Origin: a virus
Virus record (IMG/VR): IMGVR_UViG_3300046820_001817
Location: 1 to 33,429 of that record
Strand: one strand, 5' to 3'
DNA length: 33,429 nucleotides
The position numbers were made by a program, and so were the translations under genes. Under the pieces are notes generated by a model. The model made no database searches. It had not been told where the DNA came from and saw only the letters and a program-made list of their open reading frames with translations. This document shows positions 1 to 6,223 of this stretch, one piece after another (the first letter of the stretch is position 1; every line of letters starts with the position of its first letter).

Positions 1-192
1 ATTTTGGCAGGGTTGGGGATGTTTTTGGAGAGCATCGAACACCAGGCACGGCAGCAGCTAGAAAATGAACAATCCGACAGGCGCTATATGCTGCAGCAAG
101 ACATAGGCACGCTACATACGCAGGTGGATCGGCTGGTATACCTGGCAACACAGCTGGGCAACGTTCGACAGAACAGCGAGGCAGGGCAATGA
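1..192 (+). CDS. Hypothetical protein, 5'-truncated (copy of gene at 31421)
   Basis: The reading frame is open from the first base and encodes the C-terminal part of the 125-residue protein at 31421-31798. An in-frame TTG at position 4 is not a real start; the beginning of the gene lies outside the window. The visible part is glutamine- and glutamate-rich and probably helical (coiled-coil-like), with no recognisable domain. It ends in TGA overlapping the ATG of the next gene. In the right-hand copy an additional gene is found at this junction. Confidence 0.75.
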   Translation: MLAGLGMFLESIEHQARQQLENEQSDRRYMLQQDIGTLHTQVDRLVYLATQLGNVRQNSEAGQ

Positions 193-398
193 GTGACAAA
201 CGACGCAAGGCAAAACGCCTGGCACAAGCAATACAGAAATTGCATCCAATTACGCGCGCTTGGGCACACATGGAATTTATCATGCGTCCAACAATCAACA
301 GATTTGCGCGCGAGGCACTTACCCAGATGACACAGCTGCAGAGTGCATACACCAAGCAGGCTAATAGTTTCATGAAAGAGTATGAGGCAGGGCAATGA
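189..398 (+). CDS. Small basic hypothetical protein
   Basis: This 69-residue protein starts at an ATG overlapping the preceding TGA (ATGA) and overlaps the next gene the same way at 395-398. The N-terminus is strongly basic (SDKRRKAKRLAQ), followed by predicted helix, so it may bind nucleic acid or a partner, but no family is recognised. A nearly identical copy lies at 32060-32269. The tight translational coupling suggests co-expression with the surrounding small early-type genes. Function unknown. Confidence 0.7.
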   Translation: MSDKRRKAKRLAQAIQKLHPITRAWAHMEFIMRPTINRFAREALTQMTQLQSAYTKQANSFMKEYEAGQ

Positions 399-841
399 AG
401 AAACAAGAATTAAAACGACAACTGAAATTGTATTCAGATATGGCATTGACATACCCAAATGATAGGAAACGATTTGCAGAACGGTATGCAGCAGACATCA
501 AAACGCAACTCGAGCAAAACGAAAAGATACGGGAGGCAATCGGTAACCAGTTATCTGATATGTGCGTAATGCATGATTCGGTATTGCTAAAATTTGAGCG
601 CTTGCAGGCTGATCACGACAAGCTACAGCAGGCATACGAGCGATTGCACGCCGAGCATATGCAGGCGCAAGCAGATGCAAACACAGCACAGGAAATCATA
701 GAGCGATTGCGGGTAAACCTCGAGCTCAAAATGGGTGCACTCGAGGCAGCGCGCGAGCATTCGCGGATTATTGAAGAAGATCGCAATACCATGGCACGGC
801 ACCTGGCTGCAGCGTTGAAGGCACAAGGGCAAGACGAATGA
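395..841 (+). CDS. Coiled-coil hypothetical protein
   Basis: This 148-residue protein is almost entirely charged and helical. A long stretch from about residue 55 to 135 has heptad-like spacing of leucines (KFERLQADHDKLQQAYERL), typical of a coiled coil. No enzymatic motif is visible. The copy at 32266-32712 is nearly identical for about the first 90 residues and again near the C-terminus, but differs in a block around residues 100-120 (LELKMGALEAAR against LMLKFGEIAEAC). That clustering points to recombination or local diversification between variants. Stop-start overlaps couple it to both neighbours. Confidence 0.7.
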   Translation: MKKQELKRQLKLYSDMALTYPNDRKRFAERYAADIKTQLEQNEKIREAIGNQLSDMCVMHDSVLLKFERLQADHDKLQQAYERLHAEHMQAQADANTAQEIIERLRVNLELKMGALEAAREHSRIIEEDRNTMARHLAAALKAQGQDE

Positions 842-1053
842 AACGCAAGCCAGTACGCAAGCTGATTACAAGCAGCACGCAATACTACACATACGGCACG
901 TACGAAATCTGCCTATACAAACATATTTCGTTTTGGCGTATCGAGGTAACAGCACGCAACAGTAAAGCACACATTGGAGAGCAAACCACGGCAGCCCAGG
1001 CGTTGGCAGCAGCGGTAGAGTATTGCGACAGTAGAGAGGCTGGCACGGTATGA
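838..1053 (+). CDS. Small hypothetical protein
   Basis: This 71-residue protein begins with a basic segment (KRKPVRKLI) followed by alternating beta-like segments rich in tyrosine and isoleucine. It is joined to its neighbours by ATGA overlaps. The copy at 32709-32924 differs at only a few positions. It shares a short pattern, a beta-rich core followed by an Ala-rich helix (AAQALAAAVEYCD), with the downstream 75-residue protein (EGAIALAEQYVN), so the two may be related small alpha/beta proteins. No function is assigned. Confidence 0.68.
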   Translation: MKRKPVRKLITSSTQYYTYGTYEICLYKHISFWRIEVTARNSKAHIGEQTTAAQALAAAVEYCDSREAGTV

Positions 1054-1277
1054 AATGGGAGCGGCACGGCATGGCATTGCAAGCAATACACCAAACGTAT
1101 AACCGTACCTGGGTACTGACAATAAGCGGCAAGCTGTCTGGGCAATGGGAGTGCAACGCATTCTGCAAAGAAACCAAACGTAGCAGCTCTATGCTGGCCT
1201 CGAGCATCGAAGGTGCTATAGCGCTTGCAGAACAATACGTAAACAATAGGCCGCGAATACCACGGGAGGCACAATAA
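1050..1277 (+). CDS. Small hypothetical protein
   Basis: This 75-residue protein is coupled by an ATGA overlap to the gene before it and by a TAATG overlap to the gene after it. It has several tryptophans in beta-like segments (TWVLTISGKLSGQWEC) and a C-terminal helix. The architecture resembles the 71-residue neighbour, suggesting an old duplication. The copy at 32921-33148 has a handful of substitutions. No family is recognised. Confidence 0.68.
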   Translation: MKWERHGMALQAIHQTYNRTWVLTISGKLSGQWECNAFCKETKRSSSMLASSIEGAIALAEQYVNNRPRIPREAQ

Positions 1278-2179
1278 TGCTACTCGAGAGCAAGCGCGAG
1301 CAATTGATTTGCCGCGATGATTTACGGTATACCGATCAGGTAATAGCGACGCTGCAATGTGCCGAATACGAGCCATGGTTAAAGGCGGCATTGCTTAACA
1401 TCCCTGATGATGACGTGCAATACCATATGGTCGAAATCGAAGGTGCAAGCTGCAACGGTGCCGAGCCGTTGACATTGCAGGATATTCGCAATTATCAACG
1501 CATAGCCTCAAGGGCAATCATTGCCGAGCGCGCTGCCGAGAATGAGCGAGAACGCAGGCGATTTAAACCGCTGCCGTATACACCAATCAAACCAGTAAAG
1601 CCAGAGAAACCAGCGAAGGCACCAAAACCTGAGGCACCTCGGCAGCGGCATGATAATCGATACGTGAACAATCTGTACTACACCAAACGGGTATGGTCTG
1701 ATGATCCTGCATATTATCGAACACGCACAGTGCCAGAAATTGCAACTGAAATGGGATGCAGCCAGGAATACGTATATACATATTGCAAGCGGCACGGGTT
1801 TACATTTAGACCACAAATAAACAAACTCGGGCGTTTAGTGCGAAAACGTGCACACATAGATAAAGAGTTATACCCAACTGATGCAGCCTGGTACCAGGCT
1901 CGCACAATTCAAGAGGCAGCCGACGCGCTAGGAATCAACTATCAGCAGATGGCAAAACATCTGCACAGGCACGGGTATAGCCACAAAACCATTAGCGCGG
2001 CAGATATCAACAATACGTATTTTCCATATGATGCTGAATGGTATGCAGACAAAACGGTAAAACAGATTGCCGAGGTAATGGGATTTTCACAGGATAAAGT
2101 ACGGCACTACCTGAAAAGCAGAGGTATTAAGCACGTACGACGGGAGCCGTATTTTAAGAGCAAGAAATTAAAGGGGTAA
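1277..2179 (+). CDS. Multi-HTH putative DNA-binding protein
   Basis: This 300-residue protein has an N-terminal helical part to about residue 95, then a Lys/Pro-rich linker (about 100-122), then three diverged copies of one module at about 141-180, 202-235 and 252-285. Each module has an Asp-x-x-[WY]-Tyr lead, a Thr-Val/Ile pair, and a helix-turn-helix such as IAEVMGFSQDKVRHYL. Three HTH units in tandem suggest binding to repeated or extended DNA sites. The gene is translationally coupled to its upstream neighbour. A second multi-HTH protein lies at 27103. It could be a transcription regulator or an origin or packaging-site binder; nothing here decides which. Confidence 0.75.
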   Translation: MLLESKREQLICRDDLRYTDQVIATLQCAEYEPWLKAALLNIPDDDVQYHMVEIEGASCNGAEPLTLQDIRNYQRIASRAIIAERAAENERERRRFKPLPYTPIKPVKPEKPAKAPKPEAPRQRHDNRYVNNLYYTKRVWSDDPAYYRTRTVPEIATEMGCSQEYVYTYCKRHGFTFRPQINKLGRLVRKRAHIDKELYPTDAAWYQARTIQEAADALGINYQQMAKHLHRHGYSHKTISAADINNTYFPYDAEWYADKTVKQIAEVMGFSQDKVRHYLKSRGIKHVRREPYFKSKKLKG

Positions 2180-2182
2180 ACC

Positions 2183-2572
2183 ATGGCTGGCAGCTGGCAC
2201 AAAACAGATACGTATGCAGATTTGGGCATATTGGTAGAGCGTCGCTGGGCAAAACAATCCGAATGGGTAGAAATTGTACCGACGGCTAACCAGCGCAATC
2301 ACGTTATTCTGTATGCAAAACGTACCATGCAAAACCGGTATACATTGCGGTTTATTTGTTCGCTGTACGTAAACAAAAAACTCGAGCTCGAGTATAAAGG
2401 CAAGCGGCAAGCAATCGAGTTTGATACCTGGTTACAAATGTGTGTAGATTTTGCGCGTATCACGCGGCAGCCATACAGCGAGCTACTGTATAACCTACGC
2501 TATTTGCGCGATCACGAACCAACCTGGGAAAAGGGTTTGCTAGTGCCTGACTATGAGGAAAACGACGAATGA
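2183..2572 (+). CDS. Hypothetical protein
   Basis: This 129-residue protein has a strong ribosome binding site (AAGGGG six bases before the ATG). The sequence is a mixed alpha/beta protein with an acidic C-terminus (YEENDE) and no recognised motif. It starts three bases after the multi-HTH gene and overlaps the first muralytic enzyme by an ATGA, so it is probably the last of the small early-type group read into the lysis region. Function unknown. Confidence 0.68.
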   Translation: MAGSWHKTDTYADLGILVERRWAKQSEWVEIVPTANQRNHVILYAKRTMQNRYTLRFICSLYVNKKLELEYKGKRQAIEFDTWLQMCVDFARITRQPYSELLYNLRYLRDHEPTWEKGLLVPDYEENDE

Positions 2573-2937
2573 ACACAATAATTTTATTTTGGTACCTAGT
2601 ATGTAATGGCGGGGTATGCCATCCCGAACCGCTCGAGGTAACGCGCGAGGCCCTGGCAATTATTAGTTGTGAATCAGGCGACGGGTACAACTATGGAACC
2701 TACTCGCTATACGCGCGCTCGGCAACCAATGACGGCGGGCTGTTTCAATTCAATGACGGCACCTATTTGCTGTTAACAGGTAGAGACCATGCCGAGAACG
2801 ACACACCAGGCAATCAGTATGCAGCATTTCGGCAGCTATGGAATCAGGGCAATGGCTGGAAGCATTGGAAGGCAAGCAAAAGCTGTTGGGGGCAGTGGAT
2901 GCGCATTGATGATGAAGGGGTAGCAGTATGGCGATGA
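2569..2937 (+). CDS. Resuscitation-promoting-factor-like / lysozyme-fold muralytic enzyme (copy 1)
   Basis: This 122-residue protein resembles the catalytic domain of Rpf and soluble lytic transglycosylases, which cleave the glycan strands of peptidoglycan. Residues 34-37 read CESG, with E35 as the probable catalytic acid, followed by an Asn/Tyr-rich loop and the GGLFQF signature near 56-61. The C-terminus has the aromatic block WKHWKASKSCWGQW. The first 17 residues are hydrophobic and could act as an export or membrane signal. A paralogue is at 3652, and an amidase and holin-like genes follow, consistent with host lysis or a virion-associated wall-degrading role. Confidence 0.72.
   Translation: MNTIILFWYLVCNGGVCHPEPLEVTREALAIISCESGDGYNYGTYSLYARSATNDGGLFQFNDGTYLLLTGRDHAENDTPGNQYAAFRQLWNQGNGWKHWKASKSCWGQWMRIDDEGVAVWR
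2901..2937 (+). repeat. 37-bp near-identical repeat shared by the 3' ends of the two muralytic genes
   Basis: The last 37 bases of the gene at 2569 recur at 3984-4020 with a single difference (GAT against GAC), although the bodies of the two genes differ much more and have different base composition. The direct repeats bracket 3 small genes and the second enzyme. They are plausible endpoints for recombination that inserted or duplicated the intervening segment. Confidence 0.8.
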
Positions 2938-3221
2938 CGCCGGATATCTATAGTCCGTGGAAAAAAACGGACGCGGCATGGCTGGGCGATGAGGTAGGGC
3001 ACGTGTCAGTATATTCGGAATATAAAGCTCTTCAGTGCGAAGATGCAATAGTCGTGTTACGCAGTTACCTGAATACGCCAAGAATAAACAACGTGCTAGT
3101 GTTCGATGCTTCGTTGTATCTGCGTATTGATGGTAAATGGCGGTATGAAATGGGATTGCAAGGCGTATACCCAAGCTGGGAAGCGTTTTTCAACTATTGT
3201 CGGGAACAGGGACATTCGTAG
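2928..3221 (+). CDS. Hypothetical protein in lysis region
   Basis: This 97-residue protein begins inside the last codons of the muralytic gene. ATG at 2928 is preferred because AGGGG lies about seven bases upstream; ATG at 2934 is possible. The sequence is aromatic-rich with a possible beta domain (FDASLYLRIDGKWRYEMGLQ) and no recognised family. Its base composition is less biased than that of the genome core and it lies between the two direct repeats, so it may belong to an acquired segment. Confidence 0.6.
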   Translation: MAMTPDIYSPWKKTDAAWLGDEVGHVSVYSEYKALQCEDAIVVLRSYLNTPRINNVLVFDASLYLRIDGKWRYEMGLQGVYPSWEAFFNYCREQGHS

Positions 3222-3267
3222 TGGCCATCATCACGATGACGGTCGGCATGGTGTTGGAGCGTAAACG

Positions 3268-3396
3268 ATGGGAGCCATAGCCTGTGAATTGCCTCATGTC
3301 ATGAAGTTCTTATCAATTGTATTAGGGCATATTATTGGCGTAACGATTGGTACTTGGATTGTATATTGTATGAGAAGTAGATGGGATGATGAATAA
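3268..3396 (+). CDS. Tiny single-pass membrane protein, possible lysis accessory
   Basis: This 42-codon frame starts at an ATG with a good Shine-Dalgarno (GGAG, eight bases upstream). A shorter start at 3301 lacks one. Residues about 13-33 form one hydrophobic segment (FLSIVLGHIIGVTIGTWIVY) followed by a charged tail (MRSRWDDE), the layout of small holin or spanin-type membrane proteins. It overlaps the start of the next gene and sits between two muralytic enzymes. No sequence family is recognised, so a role in lysis is inferred from position only. Confidence 0.5.
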   Translation: MGAIACELPHVMKFLSIVLGHIIGVTIGTWIVYCMRSRWDDE

Positions 3397-3655
3397 TAAA
3401 AATCCGTGGCACCATGGATTACCTCGGGCAAGCAAATTATTTGTTTTCTGCGGATGGGAAATACGGTGTCCATATGGTGAAGGAATACGCGGTGAAGGTT
3501 TCTACGCTGATTTGACAAAACCTACCGCTGCATGTGGCGAACCGGGACGCGGATTGACTAGGTTGTACAAATCAGAAATTGATATGTTTCTGACTGCCGA
3601 GGAAGCGCAATATAACGCTATCAAGTACGTGGCAAAGATTGAAGGTATCGAATGA
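3386..3655 (+). CDS. Hypothetical protein in lysis region
   Basis: This 89-residue protein begins with two consecutive ATGs (3386, 3389) overlapping the end of the tiny membrane gene, and overlaps the second muralytic gene by ATGA at 3652. It is Gly/Pro-rich in the middle with a short helical C-terminus (TAEEAQYNAIKYVAKIEG). I do not recognise it. It lies within the segment bracketed by the 37-bp repeats and lacks the CTCGAG sites frequent elsewhere. Confidence 0.55.
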   Translation: MMNNKNPWHHGLPRASKLFVFCGWEIRCPYGEGIRGEGFYADLTKPTAACGEPGRGLTRLYKSEIDMFLTAEEAQYNAIKYVAKIEGIE

Positions 3656-4020
3656 ACGTTATCATTCTCTTTTATTACCTATTGTGCAACGGCTCAGATT
3701 GCAACGTGGTGCCATTTGCAGTGACACGCGAAGCGGCGGCCATCGTGGCGTGCGAGAGCGGCGACGGTCACAACTACGGAACGTACAGCAGGCACGCACG
3801 GAGCGTAACGAGAGACGGCGGGTTGTTCCAGTTCAACGACGCCACGTACGAGTGGCTCGAAGGGCGGACGCATGCAGACACGGACGCACCAGCGACGCAG
3901 TACGCAGCGTTCCTGCGATTGTGGGACGATGGCGCAGGGTGGAAGCATTGGAAGGCATCGAAGGCGTGCTGGAGTCAGTGGCTGCGCATTGATGACGAAG
4001 GGGTAGCAGTATGGCGATGA
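3652..4020 (+). CDS. Resuscitation-promoting-factor-like / lysozyme-fold muralytic enzyme (copy 2)
   Basis: This 122-residue paralogue has the same length as the enzyme at 2569 and keeps C34-E35-S36-G37, GGLFQF and the WKHWKASKACW block. The predicted activity is glycan cleavage in peptidoglycan. The first roughly 60 bases look like the rest of the genome, but from about 3721 to 3990 the DNA is visibly more G+C-rich with different codon choice (for example GGCGACGG, GCGTGCGAGAGC). The last 37 bases match copy 1 almost exactly. This mosaic pattern suggests that the catalytic core was imported or swapped by recombination. Whether both copies are active or specialised is unknown. Confidence 0.72.
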   Translation: MNVIILFYYLLCNGSDCNVVPFAVTREAAAIVACESGDGHNYGTYSRHARSVTRDGGLFQFNDATYEWLEGRTHADTDAPATQYAAFLRLWDDGAGWKHWKASKACWSQWLRIDDEGVAVWR

Positions 4021-4089
4021 AAAGAAATTACAATAGCAGCAATGCAGCGATATGATGATTTATACGGTAATCAACACGGAGGCACAGCC

Positions 4090-4314
4090 ATGATACCGAA
4101 ACCAAAACGCGACAGCCTAAAACTCGAGCTGGGCAAGCTGCAACACGATTTAGAATTTTGGAGCAAAAAAGCAGGCAAGATACGTGCCGAAATCGATGCA
4201 GCCGAGCCAGGTACCGAAATCAAATTTAACGCAACCTGGCTGGCGAATATCGAGGTACGCATACGGAATATACAAACGGATTTAAAACGCGTTGCGGCAT
4301 TGCTCGAGCAATGA
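4090..4314 (+). CDS. Small coiled-coil hypothetical protein
   Basis: The start at 4090 is chosen over an in-frame ATG at 4042 because GGAGG lies about nine bases upstream. The 74-residue product is helical and charged with leucine heptads (LKLELGKLQHDLEFWSKKAGK and a C-terminal DLKRVAALLEQ), suggesting a coiled coil. It lies between the muralytic enzymes and the amidase. No function is recognised. Confidence 0.6.
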   Translation: MIPKPKRDSLKLELGKLQHDLEFWSKKAGKIRAEIDAAEPGTEIKFNATWLANIEVRIRNIQTDLKRVAALLEQ

Positions 4315-4355
4315 TTTTGCTATACTCATGGCATCAAACCGAAAGGCAAAATCAT
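4311..4355 (+). promoter_or_regulatory. Extended -10 promoter candidate enclosed by a 10-bp inverted repeat
   Basis: ATGATTTTGC (4311-4320) and GCAAAATCAT (4346-4355) are exact inverted repeats flanking TATACT (4321-4326). The TG at 4318-4319 makes an extended -10 (TGCTATACT); no good -35 is seen. The right arm contains the start codon of the next gene (4354), and its AAAGG Shine-Dalgarno lies at the edge of the loop. The element could be an operator over a promoter or an RNA hairpin that masks translation start. Confidence 0.4.
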
Positions 4356-4671
4356 GACAGCAGCAGTAATACCAAAGGCATTTGATTACGGAATACCAGG
4401 CGGTACCTACATGGCAACGCCTACGTTTAGCATTGTCGATAAGGCAGGGCAATGGTTTTGTACCAGCATGAGTAATGCCCAGGTAGGTACGCAATTTGGC
4501 ATACATGTTTGGTACCGTACGAGCATGCAGGCATCATGGCAGCTGTTGCGATTTAAAGACGGCTGCCACGGTAATTTAACGCTGTTGCAGGGCAAATTGT
4601 ATTTTGTCGTGAACAATAAAAACGGCTCGATTACTGCCGAGCAAATTGAACGATTTCAGGGGCTGGCATGA
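4354..4671 (+). CDS. Hypothetical protein upstream of amidase
   Basis: This 105-residue protein has a beta-rich pattern of alternating hydrophobic segments (WQLLRFKDGCHG, NLTLLQGKLYFVVNN) and overlaps the amidase gene by four bases. A promoter-like inverted repeat overlaps its start, so it may be the first gene of a lysis or late transcription unit. I do not recognise a family. A structural or wall-associated role is possible but unsupported. Confidence 0.6.
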   Translation: MTAAVIPKAFDYGIPGGTYMATPTFSIVDKAGQWFCTSMSNAQVGTQFGIHVWYRTSMQASWQLLRFKDGCHGNLTLLQGKLYFVVNNKNGSITAEQIERFQGLA

Positions 4672-5159
4672 TCATGCTAGAAATGAACGTACCAGCAACT
4701 AGCACAGGCGGCAAGCGTAGCAGCGCGCCTACCGTTATCGTATTGCATCATACGGCAGGGAGCGGCAACGCGGCTGCCGAGGTAGAGTATTTGCGAGAGA
4801 ATCCGCGCGGGGTATCGATACACTACCACGTAGCAAAAAACGGAGCTCGTACGCGTATGGTGCCTGATGACGTGATTGCATTCCATGTAGGTTTAAGCAA
4901 AGTAGGCAGCCTCGGCGCGCCAAACGCTGCCAGCCTCGGAATTGAAATCAGCAACACGGGCAGCAAAACAAAACCCGATCTATACCCAGCTGAGCAAGTA
5001 GCAAGCGTAGCAAGCATTGTGGCAACCTGGCTAAAGAAATACCCAGGCATTCAGATGATTACCAGCCACGCGGGCATAGATACCAAGGGCAAATACGATC
5101 CGTATAATTTTCCATGGGCTGATTTTTGGCGCCTGGTGGGTAAGGCAGTAAACGAATGA
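4668..5159 (+). CDS. N-acetylmuramoyl-L-alanine amidase (Amidase_2 / PGRP fold endolysin)
   Basis: This 163-residue protein matches the type-2 amidase family of T7 lysozyme, zinc enzymes that cut the bond between N-acetylmuramic acid and L-alanine in peptidoglycan. The motif VLHHTAG places the first zinc ligand at H27. The SHAGID segment gives H134, and KYDP gives K142 and D144, matching the Lys-x-[Cys/Asp] pair of the family. There is no added wall-binding domain and no signal peptide, so export would depend on the holin-like genes immediately downstream. ATGA overlaps link it to both neighbours. Confidence 0.9.
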   Translation: MIMLEMNVPATSTGGKRSSAPTVIVLHHTAGSGNAAAEVEYLRENPRGVSIHYHVAKNGARTRMVPDDVIAFHVGLSKVGSLGAPNAASLGIEISNTGSKTKPDLYPAEQVASVASIVATWLKKYPGIQMITSHAGIDTKGKYDPYNFPWADFWRLVGKAVNE

Positions 5160-5404
5160 GCGAAACGATAGAGGTAAAAGTTGCACGTATTGAGGAAAAA
5201 GTAGACCAGTTGCTACGATTAAGCCGAGCAAATGAAACGGCAATCAAGGCAAACGAAATCGAAATGCGAGCCGAGGTGAAAGAGCTAGCAACCAAACTGG
5301 CAGGCCTCGAGCAATCAATCAGCAAGATTTGGGGAGGCGTTGCAGCAATTGCAAGCCTGATCAGCGTTATTATGTGGCTCGTTAATAGGATGGTGCAACC
5401 ATGA
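5156..5404 (+). CDS. XhlA-like coiled-coil membrane protein (holin-associated)
   Basis: This 82-residue protein has a charged heptad-repeat region (about 1-55, with EVKVARIEEKVDQLLRL) followed by one C-terminal transmembrane segment (about 57-76, GGVAAIASLISVIMWLV). This is the layout of the haemolysin XhlA family, which works with a holin and amidase to lyse Bacillus-type hosts. It overlaps the amidase and the next small membrane gene, forming a compact lysis cassette. The assignment rests on architecture and position rather than a decisive motif. Confidence 0.65.
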   Translation: MSETIEVKVARIEEKVDQLLRLSRANETAIKANEIEMRAEVKELATKLAGLEQSISKIWGGVAAIASLISVIMWLVNRMVQP

Positions 5405-5583
5405 CAGCAAAACCCTGGTACAAATCTAAAACTATCTGGCTGAATATCATCATTGCTATTGCAACAATGACCATGATTCTTGCAGGCAATGAATACTGGG
5501 CACGGTATGCCGAGCCGCTGTTAATGATCAACGCGCTCGCTAATGCAGCCTTGCGTATTATCACTAGCGAAAGAATCGAGTAA
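5401..5583 (+). CDS. Small membrane protein, putative holin
   Basis: This 60-residue protein has a KPWYKSKTIW N-terminus followed by hydrophobic segments at about 11-30 and 38-53, and ends in a charged tail (ITSERIE). Short proteins of this type with an N-terminal K-W-Y-x-S-K-T-x-W motif are common next to phage endolysins and are often called holins. It overlaps the XhlA-like gene by ATGA. It would let the leaderless amidase reach the wall; direct proof is absent. Confidence 0.6.
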   Translation: MTAKPWYKSKTIWLNIIIAIATMTMILAGNEYWARYAEPLLMINALANAALRIITSERIE

Positions 5584-5587
5584 CAGT

Positions 5588-6223
5588 ATGAGCGATGAAG
5601 AAATTTTGCCGTTGATCGGCAGGGCAAAAAAGAAACCAGGCAGGCCGCGGAAGAAACCCGAGCTATTAATTAAGCAGCCTAGGCCGCGCGGCAGGCCTCC
5701 CAAGCTCGAGAGCATGAAACCACAGAACAAGCAGGCATCACGCGCGTATATACGGCCTGATACGATCATTCTCAAATACAGCGATGGACGCGAGGCACGT
5801 ACAACAAATTTAGACGTTGATGCCTGGTTACCAGTGTTTATAAAGCACCTCAGTTTGTGGGGTAATGTAACAGCCGCTGCCGAGTATGTGGGTATCAGCC
5901 GTAAAACGGCACGCAAGGCGTATAACGAGCGGCCTGATGTACGCGAGCAATGGCACGACGCAATAGAAGAGGCTGCCGAGCGCCTCGAAATGGACGTATC
6001 AGAGCGCGCGCGTAAATCCGATTTGCTGGCTATGTTCTTACTCAAGGGGTTAAAGCCTGAAAAGTATCGAGAGAAATACGAGGCGCCTGCTAGCCAGGTA
6101 GCTAATGATTTTATCGTAGAAATAGGTAACGAACCTGTTAGACAACTTGCAGAATTCCAACCCAGTACGTTTGTTGAAACAGACCGAATCGACAGCGCCA
6201 CAACTCGCATTCTTCCGGAGTAA
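5588..6223 (+). CDS. Terminase small subunit-like protein
   Basis: The product from ATG 5588 is 211 residues. An in-frame upstream ATG (5543) lies inside the holin-like gene and is rejected. Residues about 15-45 contain two AT-hook-like GRP cores (KKPGRPRKK, RPRGRPPK), and the central part has a helix-turn-helix (NVTAAAEYVGISRKTARKAY) followed by a helical region, as in small terminase subunits that recognise the packaging site. Its 3' end overlaps the large terminase frame by 77 bases. Position and HTH support the call; the tandem AT-hook-like N-terminus is unusual. Confidence 0.72.
   Translation: MSDEEILPLIGRAKKKPGRPRKKPELLIKQPRPRGRPPKLESMKPQNKQASRAYIRPDTIILKYSDGREARTTNLDVDAWLPVFIKHLSLWGNVTAAAEYVGISRKTARKAYNERPDVREQWHDAIEEAAERLEMDVSERARKSDLLAMFLLKGLKPEKYREKYEAPASQVANDFIVEIGNEPVRQLAEFQPSTFVETDRIDSATTRILPE

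Larger units (their letters stand above)
1..1558. repeat. Left copy of imperfect terminal direct repeat
   Basis: This stretch is collinear with 31607-33429 and carries the same gene order. The first 119 bases are identical between copies, as are the last 127 (1432-1558 against 33303-33429). In between there are scattered substitutions, concentrated in the 3' part of the coiled-coil gene at 395. The left copy lacks 265 bp present in the right copy just before position 189. Because both copies run off the ends of the window, this looks like overlapping ends of a circular genome assembled from two variants; a real duplication is not excluded. Confidence 0.93.

Noticed and set aside
1-1558. True long terminal repeats of a linear genome as the explanation for the repeated ends
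   Set aside because: Terminal repeats made by packaging are identical within one genome; these copies differ by many substitutions and a 265-bp gene, so overlapping variants are more likely. Only read data can settle it.
3221-3280. 19-codon GTG frame (VAIITMTVGMVLERKRWEP) overlapping the preceding stop
   Set aside because: The layout could be a mini membrane peptide, but it is very short, lacks a convincing Shine-Dalgarno, and overlaps the better-supported start at 3268.
3639-3992. 117-codon Arg-rich frame overlapping the second muralytic gene
   Set aside because: It is a shadow frame created by the G+C-rich core; the other frame has a clear enzyme signature.
5521-6210. 229-codon minus-strand frame over the small terminase
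   Set aside because: It is antisense to a gene with HTH and AT-hook-like motifs, and its Ser/Arg-rich content is typical of antisense shadows.
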